Below are positions 33,698 to 42,508 of a DNA stretch of 64,000 bases, one piece after another (position 1 is the stretch's first letter; each line of letters begins with the position of its first letter). The notes beneath the pieces are model-generated. The model saw only the letters and a program-made list of their open reading frames with translations, was not told the DNA's origin and did not search any database. This DNA is from Sagittula sp048553715. Its GTDB lineage: Bacteria; Pseudomonadota; Alphaproteobacteria; Rhodobacterales; Rhodobacteraceae. Position numbers and translations under genes: made by a program. The stretch covers positions 1-64,000 of the forward strand of contig NZ_JBLZNC010000005.1 in NCBI RefSeq assembly GCF_048553715.1, written 5' to 3'.

Positions 33698-33832
33698 AAC
33701 TTGCGCCCGCGCAATTGCGTTATTGCGAAGTCTGCAATCCCTGTGCGTAAAATTGCCGACGTGGCATCAAAATTTGATTCGCGCATGCGGATTTTGCTTT
33801 GTGTTTCAGGTGTTTCGTGCGGAGATGCTGGA

Positions 33833-35113
33833 ATGAAACAGGTTAACGAAACACACCCGTTCGGGGCCAACCCTCCGCTTTGGCAGGCGACCGCAGAGCG
33901 TCTGAGTGTCGACGCGCCGATGCTTAACACCTGCGATGTGGCGGTGATCGGTGGCGGATATACGGGTTTGGCGACGGCCCTGTTTGCCGCCGAAGCAGGC
34001 CTGGCTGTTCAGGTTCTGGAGGCGGGGCAGATCGGTAGCGGGGCATCCGGGCGCAACGTCGGATTGGTGAACGCGGGGTTATGGCTTCCCCCGCGCGAGG
34101 TCGAGCGGAGGCTTGGACCAGAGCTCGGCCCGCGTTTCGTGTCATTGTTTGCCGATGCACCCCGTCAGGTGTTCGACCTGATCGAGCGCTATCAGATCCG
34201 CTGCGAGGCGCGTCGCGATGGCACCCTGCACGCGGCGCATGCGTCGTCGGGCATGCGGGACCTGACAGCGCGCCATCAGGCGTGGCGCAAGCTCGGCGCG
34301 CCGGTGGAACTGCTGGATGCACAGGACATGGCGGGCGCAACAGGCACAACGGCATTTGCTGGCGGGCTGCGCGACATGCGGGCGGGCACGGTCAACCCGA
34401 TGGGTTACGCGCGCGGACTGGCCTGGGCGGCGCGGACCGCAGGCGCCCATATTGCAGAGTGCGCGCCTGTCGAGACGCTGCGCCGCGACGGGGGCGGCTG
34501 GATCGTGTCTGGCCCGGCGGGGGATCTGCGGGCAACGTCGGTGGTTCTGGCGACCAATGCCTTTTCCGCCGCGCTGAGGCCGGAATTGGCGCGCTGCTTT
34601 GCCATCATCCGGTATCAGCAACTGGCCACAGAGCCCTTGGGCCCGCAGGTGGCTCATGTCCTGCCACGGGGTGAGGGGCTTTGGGACACAGGGCTGGTGA
34701 TGCGGTCTTTGCGAAAGGATCACGCGGGTCGTTTGATCCTTGGCACCATGGGGCACCTTGCAGGGAGCGCTGATCGCGGGGCCAGCGCGGCTTGGGCGCA
34801 GCGGCTGTTGCGGCGATGGTTCCCCGACCTTGGGCCGCAGCGCTTTGAGGCCGCATGGGACGGGCAGATCGCCATGACGCCGGACCATCTGCCGCGTATC
34901 TTGCAACTTGATAACGGGCTGTACTGCCCCATCGGCTACAACGGGCGCGGCGTGACGACGGGCACCGTGTTCGGGCGCGCCTTGGCGGATGTTCTGGCGG
35001 GGGGCGATCCGGCAGGGCTGCCTTTGCCGCTGACTGCGCCAAAGCCCGTCGCACTTGCGAAAATACGCGGGCAGGTTGTGAACTTAGCGGCGGCGATGTC
35101 CTTGCGGTTATAA
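33833..35113 (+). CDS. FAD-dependent oxidoreductase (DAO/OrdL-type)
   Basis: A 426-residue flavoprotein of the D-amino-acid oxidase family. The dinucleotide fold VAVIGGGYTGLATALFAAEAG is near 34-54, followed by the characteristic GASGRNVGLVNAG. The C-terminus has the FAD-closing segment YCPIGYNGRGVTTGT. Members oxidise secondary or primary amines or amino acids, passing electrons to oxygen or a carrier; the substrate is unknown. The start ATG follows CGGAGATGCTGGA; the frame is open 44 codons upstream through the regulatory region. It is probably cotranscribed with the following dehydrogenase genes. Confidence 0.87.
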   Translation: MKQVNETHPFGANPPLWQATAERLSVDAPMLNTCDVAVIGGGYTGLATALFAAEAGLAVQVLEAGQIGSGASGRNVGLVNAGLWLPPREVERRLGPELGPRFVSLFADAPRQVFDLIERYQIRCEARRDGTLHAAHASSGMRDLTARHQAWRKLGAPVELLDAQDMAGATGTTAFAGGLRDMRAGTVNPMGYARGLAWAARTAGAHIAECAPVETLRRDGGGWIVSGPAGDLRATSVVLATNAFSAALRPELARCFAIIRYQQLATEPLGPQVAHVLPRGEGLWDTGLVMRSLRKDHAGRLILGTMGHLAGSADRGASAAWAQRLLRRWFPDLGPQRFEAAWDGQIAMTPDHLPRILQLDNGLYCPIGYNGRGVTTGTVFGRALADVLAGGDPAGLPLPLTAPKPVALAKIRGQVVNLAAAMSLRL

Positions 35114-35194
35114 GGCGGGGAACTCGGGGCGGTCCGGATCGTTGGGGTGACACAGGCGCGAGGCGCAGCACGTATCCCAGCACCGGAGGACCCC

Positions 35195-35704
35195 ATGCAG
35201 ACCAAATTGACTGTCAATGGTGAGACCCGTGAGGTCGATCATGACCCACGCACCACCCTGCTGGACACTTTACGCGAGGGGCTGGGTCTGACCGGCACGA
35301 AAAAGGGCTGTGATCACGGGCAATGCGGCGCCTGTACGATTTTGCTGGATGGCGAGCGGGTCAATGCCTGCCTGTGCCTGACCGCGATGCACGATGGCGA
35401 CGACATTACCACCATCGAGGGGATCGGCACGCCTGAAACACTGTCCGCGCTGCAGCAGGCGTTTGTGGACAGCGACGGCTATCAGTGCGGCTTTTGCACG
35501 CCCGGTCAGGTCATGTCCGCCACCGCGCTTCTGGCCGAGATCAAGGCTGGCGCGCCCTCTTACGTCTCGGATGATCTGGAGGTGCCAAAGTTGACCGATC
35601 CCGAGATGGCCGAACGCATGAGCGGCAACCTGTGCCGCTGCTCCGCCTATCCGCTTATCCGCGAGGCCATTGCCATGGTCGCCGATCAGGAGGACGCGGC
35701 ATGA
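35195..35704 (+). CDS. Molybdenum dehydrogenase 2Fe-2S subunit (PaoA/YagT-like)
   Basis: A 169-residue electron-transfer subunit of a xanthine-oxidase-family enzyme. The plant-type 2Fe-2S cluster is held by C39, C44, C47 and C59; the second cluster domain has C98 and C101 (QCGFCTPGQ) and C147 and C149 (LCRCS). I see no Tat signal, so a cytoplasmic enzyme is likely, unlike E. coli PaoA. The start ATG is preceded by CGGAGGA. It overlaps the next subunit by 4 nt. Confidence 0.92.
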   Translation: MQTKLTVNGETREVDHDPRTTLLDTLREGLGLTGTKKGCDHGQCGACTILLDGERVNACLCLTAMHDGDDITTIEGIGTPETLSALQQAFVDSDGYQCGFCTPGQVMSATALLAEIKAGAPSYVSDDLEVPKLTDPEMAERMSGNLCRCSAYPLIREAIAMVADQEDAA

Positions 35705-36714
35705 GGCCCTTTGACTACACACGCGCGTCCGCCTTGGACGAGGCCGCTCAGGCGCTGGACCCTGCGGCGCAGATTATCGCGGGCGGAACGAACCTGCTGG
35801 ATTTGATGAAGATCCAAGTGATGACGCCGGAGAAACTGGTGGACATCACGCGCATCGACGGTCTGGACGAAATCACAGCAGACGACGGCGGGTTGCGCAT
35901 CGGGGCGCTGGTGACAAACACGGCCCTTGCCAATGATGCGCAGGTCCGGCGCGGTTGGCCGCTGTTGTCGCGGGCGATTTTGGCCGGAGCCTCCGCCCAG
36001 ATCCGCAACAAGGCGACGACGGGTGGCAATCTGCTGCAACGCACCCGCTGCCCGTATTTTTACGACACCTCGCAGGCGTGCAACAAGCGTGCACCGGGCA
36101 CAGGCTGCGCGGCCCGTCACGGGGTAGGGCGGATGCTGGCGTTGTTCGGCACGTCCGAGCACTGTCTTGCAGCGCATCCCTCGGACATGGCCGTGGCGCT
36201 GACGGCCTTGGACGCGTCGGTTGAAATCCTGTCCGCTGACGGGACCACGCGTCAGGTGCCGATGCAGGCGTTTTATCAGGGGCCGGGGGATCGGCCCGAT
36301 GTCGAAACCGTGCTGGCGCAGGACGACATCATCACCGCCGTTATCCTGCCCGCCCCACTCGATCAAAGCCGCCAAGTCTATCGGAAGGTGCGGGATCGCG
36401 CGTCTTACGCCTTTGCACTGGTGTCGGTCGCAGCCTCGGTCAAGGTTGAGGACGGGCGGATCACCCGCGCGAACTTGGCCTTTGGCAGCGTCGCGCCGCA
36501 CCCCTATCAGAACGCCGCTGTGACCGATCTTTTGATCGGACAAGTGCCGGACAACGATCTGTTTGCCCGCGTGGCGGAACAATTAACCCATGGGTCCGCA
36601 CCGCACCCCGACACCGAATACAAGCGGCCCTTGTTGCGCCGCACCTTGATCGCCGCGCTGCGTCAGGCCACGGGCCTGAGCGATGATGCCGGCGTCGACA
36701 CAGCGAGGGCCTGA
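35701..36714 (+). CDS. Molybdenum dehydrogenase FAD subunit with 4Fe-4S site (PaoB/YagS-like)
   Basis: A 337-residue FAD-binding subunit. The FAD loop AGGTNLLDLMK (27-37) and the segment TTGGNLLQRTRCPYFYD are typical. Cysteines C117, C127, C136 and C155 match the spacing of the extra 4Fe-4S cluster of E. coli PaoB, which separates this family from classic xanthine dehydrogenase. Electrons flow from molybdenum through the 2Fe-2S subunit to FAD here. The start overlaps the preceding stop (ATGA), with AGGAGGA upstream. Confidence 0.92.
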   Translation: MRPFDYTRASALDEAAQALDPAAQIIAGGTNLLDLMKIQVMTPEKLVDITRIDGLDEITADDGGLRIGALVTNTALANDAQVRRGWPLLSRAILAGASAQIRNKATTGGNLLQRTRCPYFYDTSQACNKRAPGTGCAARHGVGRMLALFGTSEHCLAAHPSDMAVALTALDASVEILSADGTTRQVPMQAFYQGPGDRPDVETVLAQDDIITAVILPAPLDQSRQVYRKVRDRASYAFALVSVAASVKVEDGRITRANLAFGSVAPHPYQNAAVTDLLIGQVPDNDLFARVAEQLTHGSAPHPDTEYKRPLLRRTLIAALRQATGLSDDAGVDTARA

Positions 36715-36717
36715 GCC

Positions 36718-38922
36718 ATGAAGGACCACACGACCGAAAACCTCTCGTTCACCATGGACGAAATCCAGCCGCGCCTTCTGGACCACACAAACCAAGGGAT
36801 TATCGGCAAGCCGCTGAACCGAACCGATGGCCCGCTGAAGGTGTCCGGTCAGGCGCCCTATGCGGCGGATATTCTGCCTGACGGCTGCTTACACGGCGTG
36901 CTTGTTCGCGCGACAATTGCGCGTGGCACGATCACACAGGTGGATCTGCGGTCGCTTGACGGGATCGAAGGCATCCGTGATGTGATCCGCGATCCGCGCA
37001 TGATCCGGAACCCTGCGCAGGGGGCCATGGGCAAGGCGCCGGTGCAAACCGGGGACGACGTTCATTATCACGGCCAGCCCATCGCGCTTGTGGTGGCGGA
37101 TACGTTCGAGGCGGCGCGCGATGGCGCGCAGCGTCTGGTCGTCCATTACCAGACCGAAGACGGGGTGCCCGTCACTCCGGACAGCGCGCTGGTTGATCCG
37201 GTGGATCCTGACACGGCAGGTGAGGAGTTCGGTGCCACTTTCGGGCGGGCGCCGGTGCGGGTGGACCGCGACTACACCACGCCCTCCCACGCAGGTGCCG
37301 CGATGGAGCCGCACGCCGCCGTTGCGGATTGGACCGGCAACCAGCTGACCCTGCGCGGTGCCTTGCAGATGATCGCGTTCAACAAGCAAGAGCTGGCCGA
37401 CAGTCTTGGCATCTCTGCGGACAGGCTGCGCATCCTGTCGCCCTACATCGGTGGCGGCTTCGGGTCCAAACTGGGCATCGGCCCCGAAGCGGTTGCGGCC
37501 TCTATCGCGTCGCAAAAGCTGGGGCGTCCGGTGCGGGTTGTCATGACGCGCCAAGGCGTATTCGACAGCGTGCTGCGCCGGTCAGAAACCCGCCAGCGTG
37601 TCCGTTTGGGCGCGACGCGTGATGGACGTATCACTGCGCTATCCCACGACGATCAGGTGTCGAACATCGACCGAGAGGCATTTTCGGAGCCGGTCTCTCA
37701 GGCGTCACAGTTCCTGTATGGGGCAGACGCGCTGTCGTTTTGTCAGAAGGTCGCGCGCCCGGCCATGACGCCAGCGGGATCAGTGCGGGCACCGGGCGAA
37801 GCGGTCGGCATGCTCGCGCTCGAAGTGGCGATGGACGAACTGGCCGAGGCGCTGGACATGGATCCGGTCGAATTGCGCATCAAGAACATCCCCGAACGCC
37901 ACCCGATGACGGGGCAGGCCTATAGCGTGCGCAGGCTTGCGGATTGTTTGCGCACGGGGGCTGAGAAATTCGGCTGGGACCAGCGCGGCCCCGCGCGCAG
38001 CCGCCGCGACGGGGATTGGCTGATCGGCATGGGCGTGGCCTCCGCCGCGCGGGCGAGCGCCTTGGCAGAATCCTCCGCGCGTATCACGCTGAAATCTGAC
38101 GGGGCTATTGTTGAAACCGATATGACCGACATCGGCACCGGCACCTACACAATCCTTGGTCAGATCGCGGCAGAAATGCTGGGTCTGCGCATGGATCAGG
38201 TGGAGGTCCGTCTGGGCGACAGTGACTTGCCGCCTGCTGCGGGCTCCGGTGGCTCGGTCGGGGCGAACTCTGCCGGATCGGCGGTCTTTATGGCAGCAAA
38301 ACAGCTGCGGGCCGATCTGGCGCGGCGCCTGAACTGCGATGTCGATGATCTCGCGTTGGCCGAGGGTTGTGCGACCGCTGGGGCCGATACCCGCCCCCTG
38401 TCAGAGGTGATCGACGCCCCCATGGTTGCGGAGGCCCGCGTTCAGGCGGGGTCGCTGGCCGAGGATTTCTTTTCGGCCGGGTTCGGGGCGCATTTCGCCG
38501 AAGTTGCGGTGAACGAATGGACCGGCGAAGTCCGCGTGCGACGCATGCTGGGGGTTATGGCGATGGGGCGTGTGCTGAACGAGAAAACAGCCCGCAGCCA
38601 AGCGATTGGTGGCATGGTGTGGGGCGTCGGATCGGCGCTGACCGAGGAGATGCAGAACGACCCGTGCGACGGCCATGTGGTCACGCGTGATCTGGCCAAT
38701 TATCACGTGGCCAGCCATGCGGACATTCCCCGCGCGATGGAGGTGCACTTCCACGAGGAACGTGATGACCAAGCCAACCCGATCCAGACCAAAGGCGTGG
38801 GCGAGCTTGGCATTTCCGGGGCGGGGGCCGCTGTGCTGAATGCCATAACACATGCGACGGGTGCGCGCGTGCGCGACTTCCCGGCGCTGCCGGATCGCGT
38901 CATCGCCGCCATGGAGGCGTAA
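36718..38922 (+). CDS. Molybdenum dehydrogenase catalytic subunit (PaoC/YagR-like)
   Basis: A 734-residue molybdopterin-binding subunit of the xanthine oxidase family. Visible blocks are PYIGGGFGSKLG (about 241-252), PAMTPAGSVRAPGEAVGM (about 344-361) and the C-terminal KGVGELGISGAGAAV, where the conserved Glu acts as catalytic base. PaoABC oxidises aldehydes; the true substrate here may be an aldehyde or N-heterocycle. No XdhC/PaoD-type maturation gene is in the window, although such enzymes normally need one for cofactor insertion. Confidence 0.92.
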   Translation: MKDHTTENLSFTMDEIQPRLLDHTNQGIIGKPLNRTDGPLKVSGQAPYAADILPDGCLHGVLVRATIARGTITQVDLRSLDGIEGIRDVIRDPRMIRNPAQGAMGKAPVQTGDDVHYHGQPIALVVADTFEAARDGAQRLVVHYQTEDGVPVTPDSALVDPVDPDTAGEEFGATFGRAPVRVDRDYTTPSHAGAAMEPHAAVADWTGNQLTLRGALQMIAFNKQELADSLGISADRLRILSPYIGGGFGSKLGIGPEAVAASIASQKLGRPVRVVMTRQGVFDSVLRRSETRQRVRLGATRDGRITALSHDDQVSNIDREAFSEPVSQASQFLYGADALSFCQKVARPAMTPAGSVRAPGEAVGMLALEVAMDELAEALDMDPVELRIKNIPERHPMTGQAYSVRRLADCLRTGAEKFGWDQRGPARSRRDGDWLIGMGVASAARASALAESSARITLKSDGAIVETDMTDIGTGTYTILGQIAAEMLGLRMDQVEVRLGDSDLPPAAGSGGSVGANSAGSAVFMAAKQLRADLARRLNCDVDDLALAEGCATAGADTRPLSEVIDAPMVAEARVQAGSLAEDFFSAGFGAHFAEVAVNEWTGEVRVRRMLGVMAMGRVLNEKTARSQAIGGMVWGVGSALTEEMQNDPCDGHVVTRDLANYHVASHADIPRAMEVHFHEERDDQANPIQTKGVGELGISGAGAAVLNAITHATGARVRDFPALPDRVIAAMEA

Positions 38923-38927
38923 GCGTC

Positions 38928-39878
38928 TTAGCTGCGGGCGGCTTCGGGGTCGTCCGTGGCAAAGGGCAGGGCGTCCAGCTCCGCCCACATCTCTGACGGG
39001 ATTTCCGTGTTGGCCCAAACGATGGTTTGTGCGACACGCTCGGGTTTTGACACGCCGATGATGGTCGATGTCACGCGGGGATCGCGCATCGAAAACGCGA
39101 GCGCCGCTGCGCCCATTGGAACGTTGTAGCGCTCGCAAATCTGGGCGATGGCGCGCACCGGTGCCAGTGCGGCGTCGTCAACATCTTGGTAACTGATTTT
39201 CTGAACCTGTTCCGGCCCCTTGGCCAAGACGCCCCCGGCAAAGGGGGCCGCGTTCAGGATGGCCATGCCCGCGCGGTGCGCGCTTTCAAACATGGCATCG
39301 GCGGCGCGATTGAGCAACGTGTAGCGATTGTGTGAGATCAGCGCGTCGAACTGGTAGGCGCCCAAGATCGGCTCCATGATATCGAGCCGCCCCATGGCCA
39401 GTCCGACCGCCGTGCACAGCCCTTCCTCACGCAGTTTGAACAGTGTGTCGATGGCCCCGCCGTCACGGGTCACCTCTGTCAAATCGCGGGTGTATTCGGG
39501 GTCATGCAGGTGCAGCAGGGGGATATGATCAAGGTTCAGCGCGGTCAGGGATTCCTCGATGGAGCGGCGCACCTGATCGGCGTCAAATCGTCCCGTGTCC
39601 ATGTCGCGGTCCAGCTTGCTGGACAGGACAAACCCGTCGGGCAGGCCGCCCCGGTCACGGATGGCCGCGCCAATACGTTCTTCTGATCGGCCAAGCCCGT
39701 AATTGCGCGATGTGTCGAGAAAATTGACTCCGCTGTCGAAGATTGCGTTGATCGTGTCGCGGGCCCGCTGCTCTGATACGCTGTAGCCGAATGTATCGGG
39801 CATATCGGCCAGTGGCGCGCCACCGAAACACACGGGCGTGACGGACAAAGAGGTGCGGCCAAGCGCTTTGCGGTCCAT
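38928..39878 (-). CDS. Aldo/keto reductase
   Basis: A 316-residue NAD(P)-dependent TIM-barrel reductase or dehydrogenase. The catalytic tetrad positions are in GVNFLDTSRNYG (Asp, Tyr), VLSSKLDRD (Lys) and LLHLHDPE (His). The C-terminal cofactor-binding segment is TSTIIGVSKPERVAQT. The architecture resembles the fucose/galactose dehydrogenase and pyridoxal dehydrogenase group (D-threo-aldose 1-dehydrogenase-like). It follows the sugar isomerase gene in the same direction (80-nt gap), so it may act in the same carbohydrate pathway. The start ATG is preceded by ATAGGACGCACC. Confidence 0.87.
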   Translation of the reverse strand: MDRKALGRTSLSVTPVCFGGAPLADMPDTFGYSVSEQRARDTINAIFDSGVNFLDTSRNYGLGRSEERIGAAIRDRGGLPDGFVLSSKLDRDMDTGRFDADQVRRSIEESLTALNLDHIPLLHLHDPEYTRDLTEVTRDGGAIDTLFKLREEGLCTAVGLAMGRLDIMEPILGAYQFDALISHNRYTLLNRAADAMFESAHRAGMAILNAAPFAGGVLAKGPEQVQKISYQDVDDAALAPVRAIAQICERYNVPMGAAALAFSMRDPRVTSTIIGVSKPERVAQTIVWANTEIPSEMWAELDALPFATDDPEAARS

Positions 39879-39958
39879 GGTGCGTCCTATTCGTGGCATT
39901 CAGCTTATGCGGTGACAATGCCGTCAACCAAGACCCGCGCCAATATGGAAATGACACG

Positions 39959-40894
39959 TCAGCCAGCACCGCTCAGGATCGGGCGCAGGAACTCTGCCGA
40001 TTTCTGAACCGAATCCAGTGGCGACAGGACCTGATCGAGATGGGTCACAGAGATCCCGCCATCATAATCGATCATTGCCAGACGATAGAAAAACCGCGCC
40101 CACCAATGGCGTTCGTGTCCATAGCCGGGGGTTGTGATGCTCCACGCGCGATCCGCGACCTCCATTACATCGCCGGTGTCGATCAGGCTGGACAAGGATT
40201 GCACCGTCGGGTTCAGCAGGACATCCGTCGCCTGCACGTTGTACAGAGCATCGCCCAACACCTCGACCCCGCGGATTGGATCGGCGCCCAGCAGGATTTG
40301 ATGGGCAGGCACCAGATTGGCGCCGATCTGCGGACCGATGGTGTCGCGCAGGGCCATCAAGGTGGGCACATTATGAACGCATTGGTTCGGGCCAAGCGTC
40401 AGTGCGATGCGCCGCACGCCGCACTCCTTGGCCAGGGCACCAATCGCCGTCCAGAAGGGGAACAGCACGTCCTCCCACTGATAGCGCAGGATTGCCTTGC
40501 TTTCAGGGGTCCATGAATTCGTCACCCAATTGGGCGTTTCATCCGTGGTATTGGCCGCAGGCAGGCCAGAGGCGGCAATCACCGTATCTACGCCCATCTC
40601 GCCCGCCAGACGCAACGTCGCCACAAGATCGTCGGCTGGTTTGCGGTCCACCGGATGCAGCGGATTGCCAAAGGCGTTCAGCCCGAAAATTCGCAGATCG
40701 CGGGCGGCGACATCTGCCAGAAAGCCGCGCCTTGCACCGGCGTCGCGCAACATCAGATCGACATTGATGTGGGGGCTGGCAGATTGCCCGCCTGTGTTCA
40801 GCTCCAACCCGGCAAGGTTCAAGCGCTGCGCCGCATCCAGCACGTGTGGCAGGGGCAGATGGGCCAGACTGTCGGTTTCCAGTGTCAGTTGCAC
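39959..40894 (-). CDS. Sugar phosphate isomerase/epimerase-like TIM barrel with lost metal ligands
   Basis: A 311-residue member of the xylose-isomerase-like family by overall pattern, including PQIGANLVPAHQILLGADP (188-206), a late GYGHERHWWARFF segment (258-269) and the closing DYDGGISVTHLD (276-287). In active relatives the metal ligands occur in LEMHP, N-(F/L)-D-P-S-H and (L/I)SIEHED. Here these read LTLGP (T166), NLVPAH (V195) and ISVTHLD (T284): three acidic ligands are gone, with H198 and H285 kept. The start is GTG at 40894, with AAGGA upstream. Divergent from the sugar ABC importer. I infer a pseudoenzyme or a metal-independent activity. Confidence 0.82.
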   Translation of the reverse strand: MQLTLETDSLAHLPLPHVLDAAQRLNLAGLELNTGGQSASPHINVDLMLRDAGARRGFLADVAARDLRIFGLNAFGNPLHPVDRKPADDLVATLRLAGEMGVDTVIAASGLPAANTTDETPNWVTNSWTPESKAILRYQWEDVLFPFWTAIGALAKECGVRRIALTLGPNQCVHNVPTLMALRDTIGPQIGANLVPAHQILLGADPIRGVEVLGDALYNVQATDVLLNPTVQSLSSLIDTGDVMEVADRAWSITTPGYGHERHWWARFFYRLAMIDYDGGISVTHLDQVLSPLDSVQKSAEFLRPILSGAG

Positions 40895-40989
40895 GCAGGA
40901 GCATCCTTCTTTACGTCTGCTGTCTAGCGCACGTCGGGTAAAGGGCGGGTTTTGAAAGCCGCTAAAATCCTTTCGTTTCCGATGCGCGA

Positions 40990-41023
40990 CGCTTGAATGT
41001 ATCAATGGTGGATCAATCAAGCG
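40990..41023. promoter_or_regulatory. Inverted repeat in the divergent sugar-locus promoter region
   Basis: Perfect 7-bp arms cgcttga (40990-40996) and tcaagcg (41017-41023) lie 20 nt apart in the 246-nt region between the isomerase and the binding-protein gene, and are followed by gttttt. It could be an operator or an attenuator hairpin; the sequence alone does not decide. Confidence 0.35.
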
Positions 41024-41140
41024 GTTTTTGTTCTCTCTCCAAACGTTAATATGTTGACCGTGGCCGGTGTCATGACCAGTATCGGCGCAGCACCCGGCCT
41101 GAAAACGCGCACGGGCGCAGCCAAAAGGGAGGAAACGAAA

Positions 41141-42433
41141 ATGATGACTGAGCGTGGACACGCGCGTCGGTGGCTGATGGCTGCTGGCGTTTCGTCGACA
41201 GCTTTGCTGGCCGCAGGCGCGGCAGGCGCTGTCGAGCTTGACCTGATGATTTCCGATGTGGATGGCAAATCCACCATCATTCAGGAGTTCGCAGAACGCT
41301 ATCAGGAGCAGAACCCTGATGTGCAGATCACCCTGAACGCCGTGGGCTATTCGGTGATCCGCGAGCAGCTGCCGATCCAGCTTGAGGCGGGCAGCGGCCC
41401 TGACCTGTCGCTGGTCACCAACCTCGGCGGTCTGCACCCCTATTACGTCGATCTGACACCCCACGTGGACGAAGCCGCATGGGAAGAAGCCTATGGCGCG
41501 GTTCTGCCGTGGTATCGCGCGGGCACCGAAGGGGGCATTTACGGCTTCCACACCGAAATGACCGTCACCGGTCCTTACGTGAACCTGACCATGTTCGAGG
41601 AAGCAGGCGTCGAGGTTCCCGAGGCAGGTGCCACATGGGAAGACTGGGCCGAAGCCACGCAAATGGTGATGGATGAAACCGGTGCCTATGCCGGTATGGT
41701 CATGGACCGTTCGGGCCACCGCATGGCCGGTCCGGCGATGTCGTATGGTGCGAAGTATTTCAACGACGCGGGTGAAATCGTTGTCGATGACGGGTTCAAG
41801 GCCTTCTCGCAGTTGATGCTCGACTGGCACACCAGCGGCCTGATGCCGCCCGATATCTGGCCTGCGGTGTCCGGCGCGAAATACGCCAACGGCAACGAGC
41901 TGTTCTTTAATCAGGAAACACCGTTCTACATGTCCGGGTCCTGGAACACTTCGAACGTGCAGGAAAATGTGGGCGACAAGTTCGACTGGATGGTCGCGCC
42001 CGTGCCCTGTGGTCCCGAAGGCTGTGGCGTCATGCCCGGCGGCACCGGTCTGGCGGCGCTGAAATCCGGCGATGCCGAGAAAGAGGCCGCAGCGGCCAAA
42101 TTCGTCGCATGGATGGGCGAGCCCGAGCAGGCACGGGAATGGTACAGCCGCACCTTTGCGATCCCCGCCCATGCCGGTCTGCAGGCCGAAGGTCTGGACT
42201 ACGCCGCAGCCGGTGCGTCCGAGCAGGTGTCCGAGGCGCTGGCCGCCTTCACCGAAATGGCCGCAACCGCAGCCGAGCAGACCCCGCAGGCCTACGACCT
42301 GCAAGGTTCGCAGTATGGTTTTGTGATGTACAACGCGACGGTGCAGTATCTGGCAGCCGCGATGAACGGCGAGCTGACGCTTGACGAAGCCATGGAAAAG
42401 ATCACCGAAGAACTGGAAACCAACGCGCGCTGA
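41141..42433 (+). CDS. Sugar ABC transporter substrate-binding protein
   Basis: A 430-residue family-1 extracellular solute-binding protein. A signal peptide with a positively charged start (RGHARRWLMAAGVSSTALLAAGAAGA) precedes the mature domain, which begins VELDLMISDVDG. The fold pattern (EFAERYQEQNPDVQITL, later NQETPFYMSGSW and PGGTGLAAL) is that of sugar or polyol binders. It captures the substrate in the periplasm for the two permeases downstream. The start is the first of two adjacent ATGs, with GGGAGGAAACG upstream. A stable hairpin follows the gene. Confidence 0.92.
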   Translation: MMTERGHARRWLMAAGVSSTALLAAGAAGAVELDLMISDVDGKSTIIQEFAERYQEQNPDVQITLNAVGYSVIREQLPIQLEAGSGPDLSLVTNLGGLHPYYVDLTPHVDEAAWEEAYGAVLPWYRAGTEGGIYGFHTEMTVTGPYVNLTMFEEAGVEVPEAGATWEDWAEATQMVMDETGAYAGMVMDRSGHRMAGPAMSYGAKYFNDAGEIVVDDGFKAFSQLMLDWHTSGLMPPDIWPAVSGAKYANGNELFFNQETPFYMSGSWNTSNVQENVGDKFDWMVAPVPCGPEGCGVMPGGTGLAALKSGDAEKEAAAAKFVAWMGEPEQAREWYSRTFAIPAHAGLQAEGLDYAAAGASEQVSEALAAFTEMAATAAEQTPQAYDLQGSQYGFVMYNATVQYLAAAMNGELTLDEAMEKITEELETNAR

Positions 42434-42447
42434 CGCGATGGTATCCG

Positions 42448-42482
42448 CAGGTCAGGGCGCGCATTCGCTGCGTCCTGACCTG
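42448..42482 (+). promoter_or_regulatory. Stem-loop between binding-protein and permease genes
   Basis: Arms 42448-42460 and 42470-42482 pair over 13 positions with one G-T pair. There is no T-run. Such stems after binding-protein genes often protect the upstream mRNA from 3' decay or cause partial termination, giving more binding protein than permease. That role is inferred here. Confidence 0.6.
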
Positions 42483-42508
42483 CTACGACTGCTCACGGAG
42501 ACAGACCT

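Noticed and set aside
35195..38922. Classic xanthine dehydrogenase (XdhAB)
   Set aside because: The three-subunit order with a separate FAD subunit carrying four extra cysteines fits PaoABC-type aldehyde oxidoreductases better, although purine-like substrates cannot be excluded.
39959..42304. A 781-codon frame extending the isomerase-like gene upstream
   Set aside because: The extension is antisense to the solute-binding-protein gene and passes through the divergent promoter; the GTG at 40894 gives a family-length protein.
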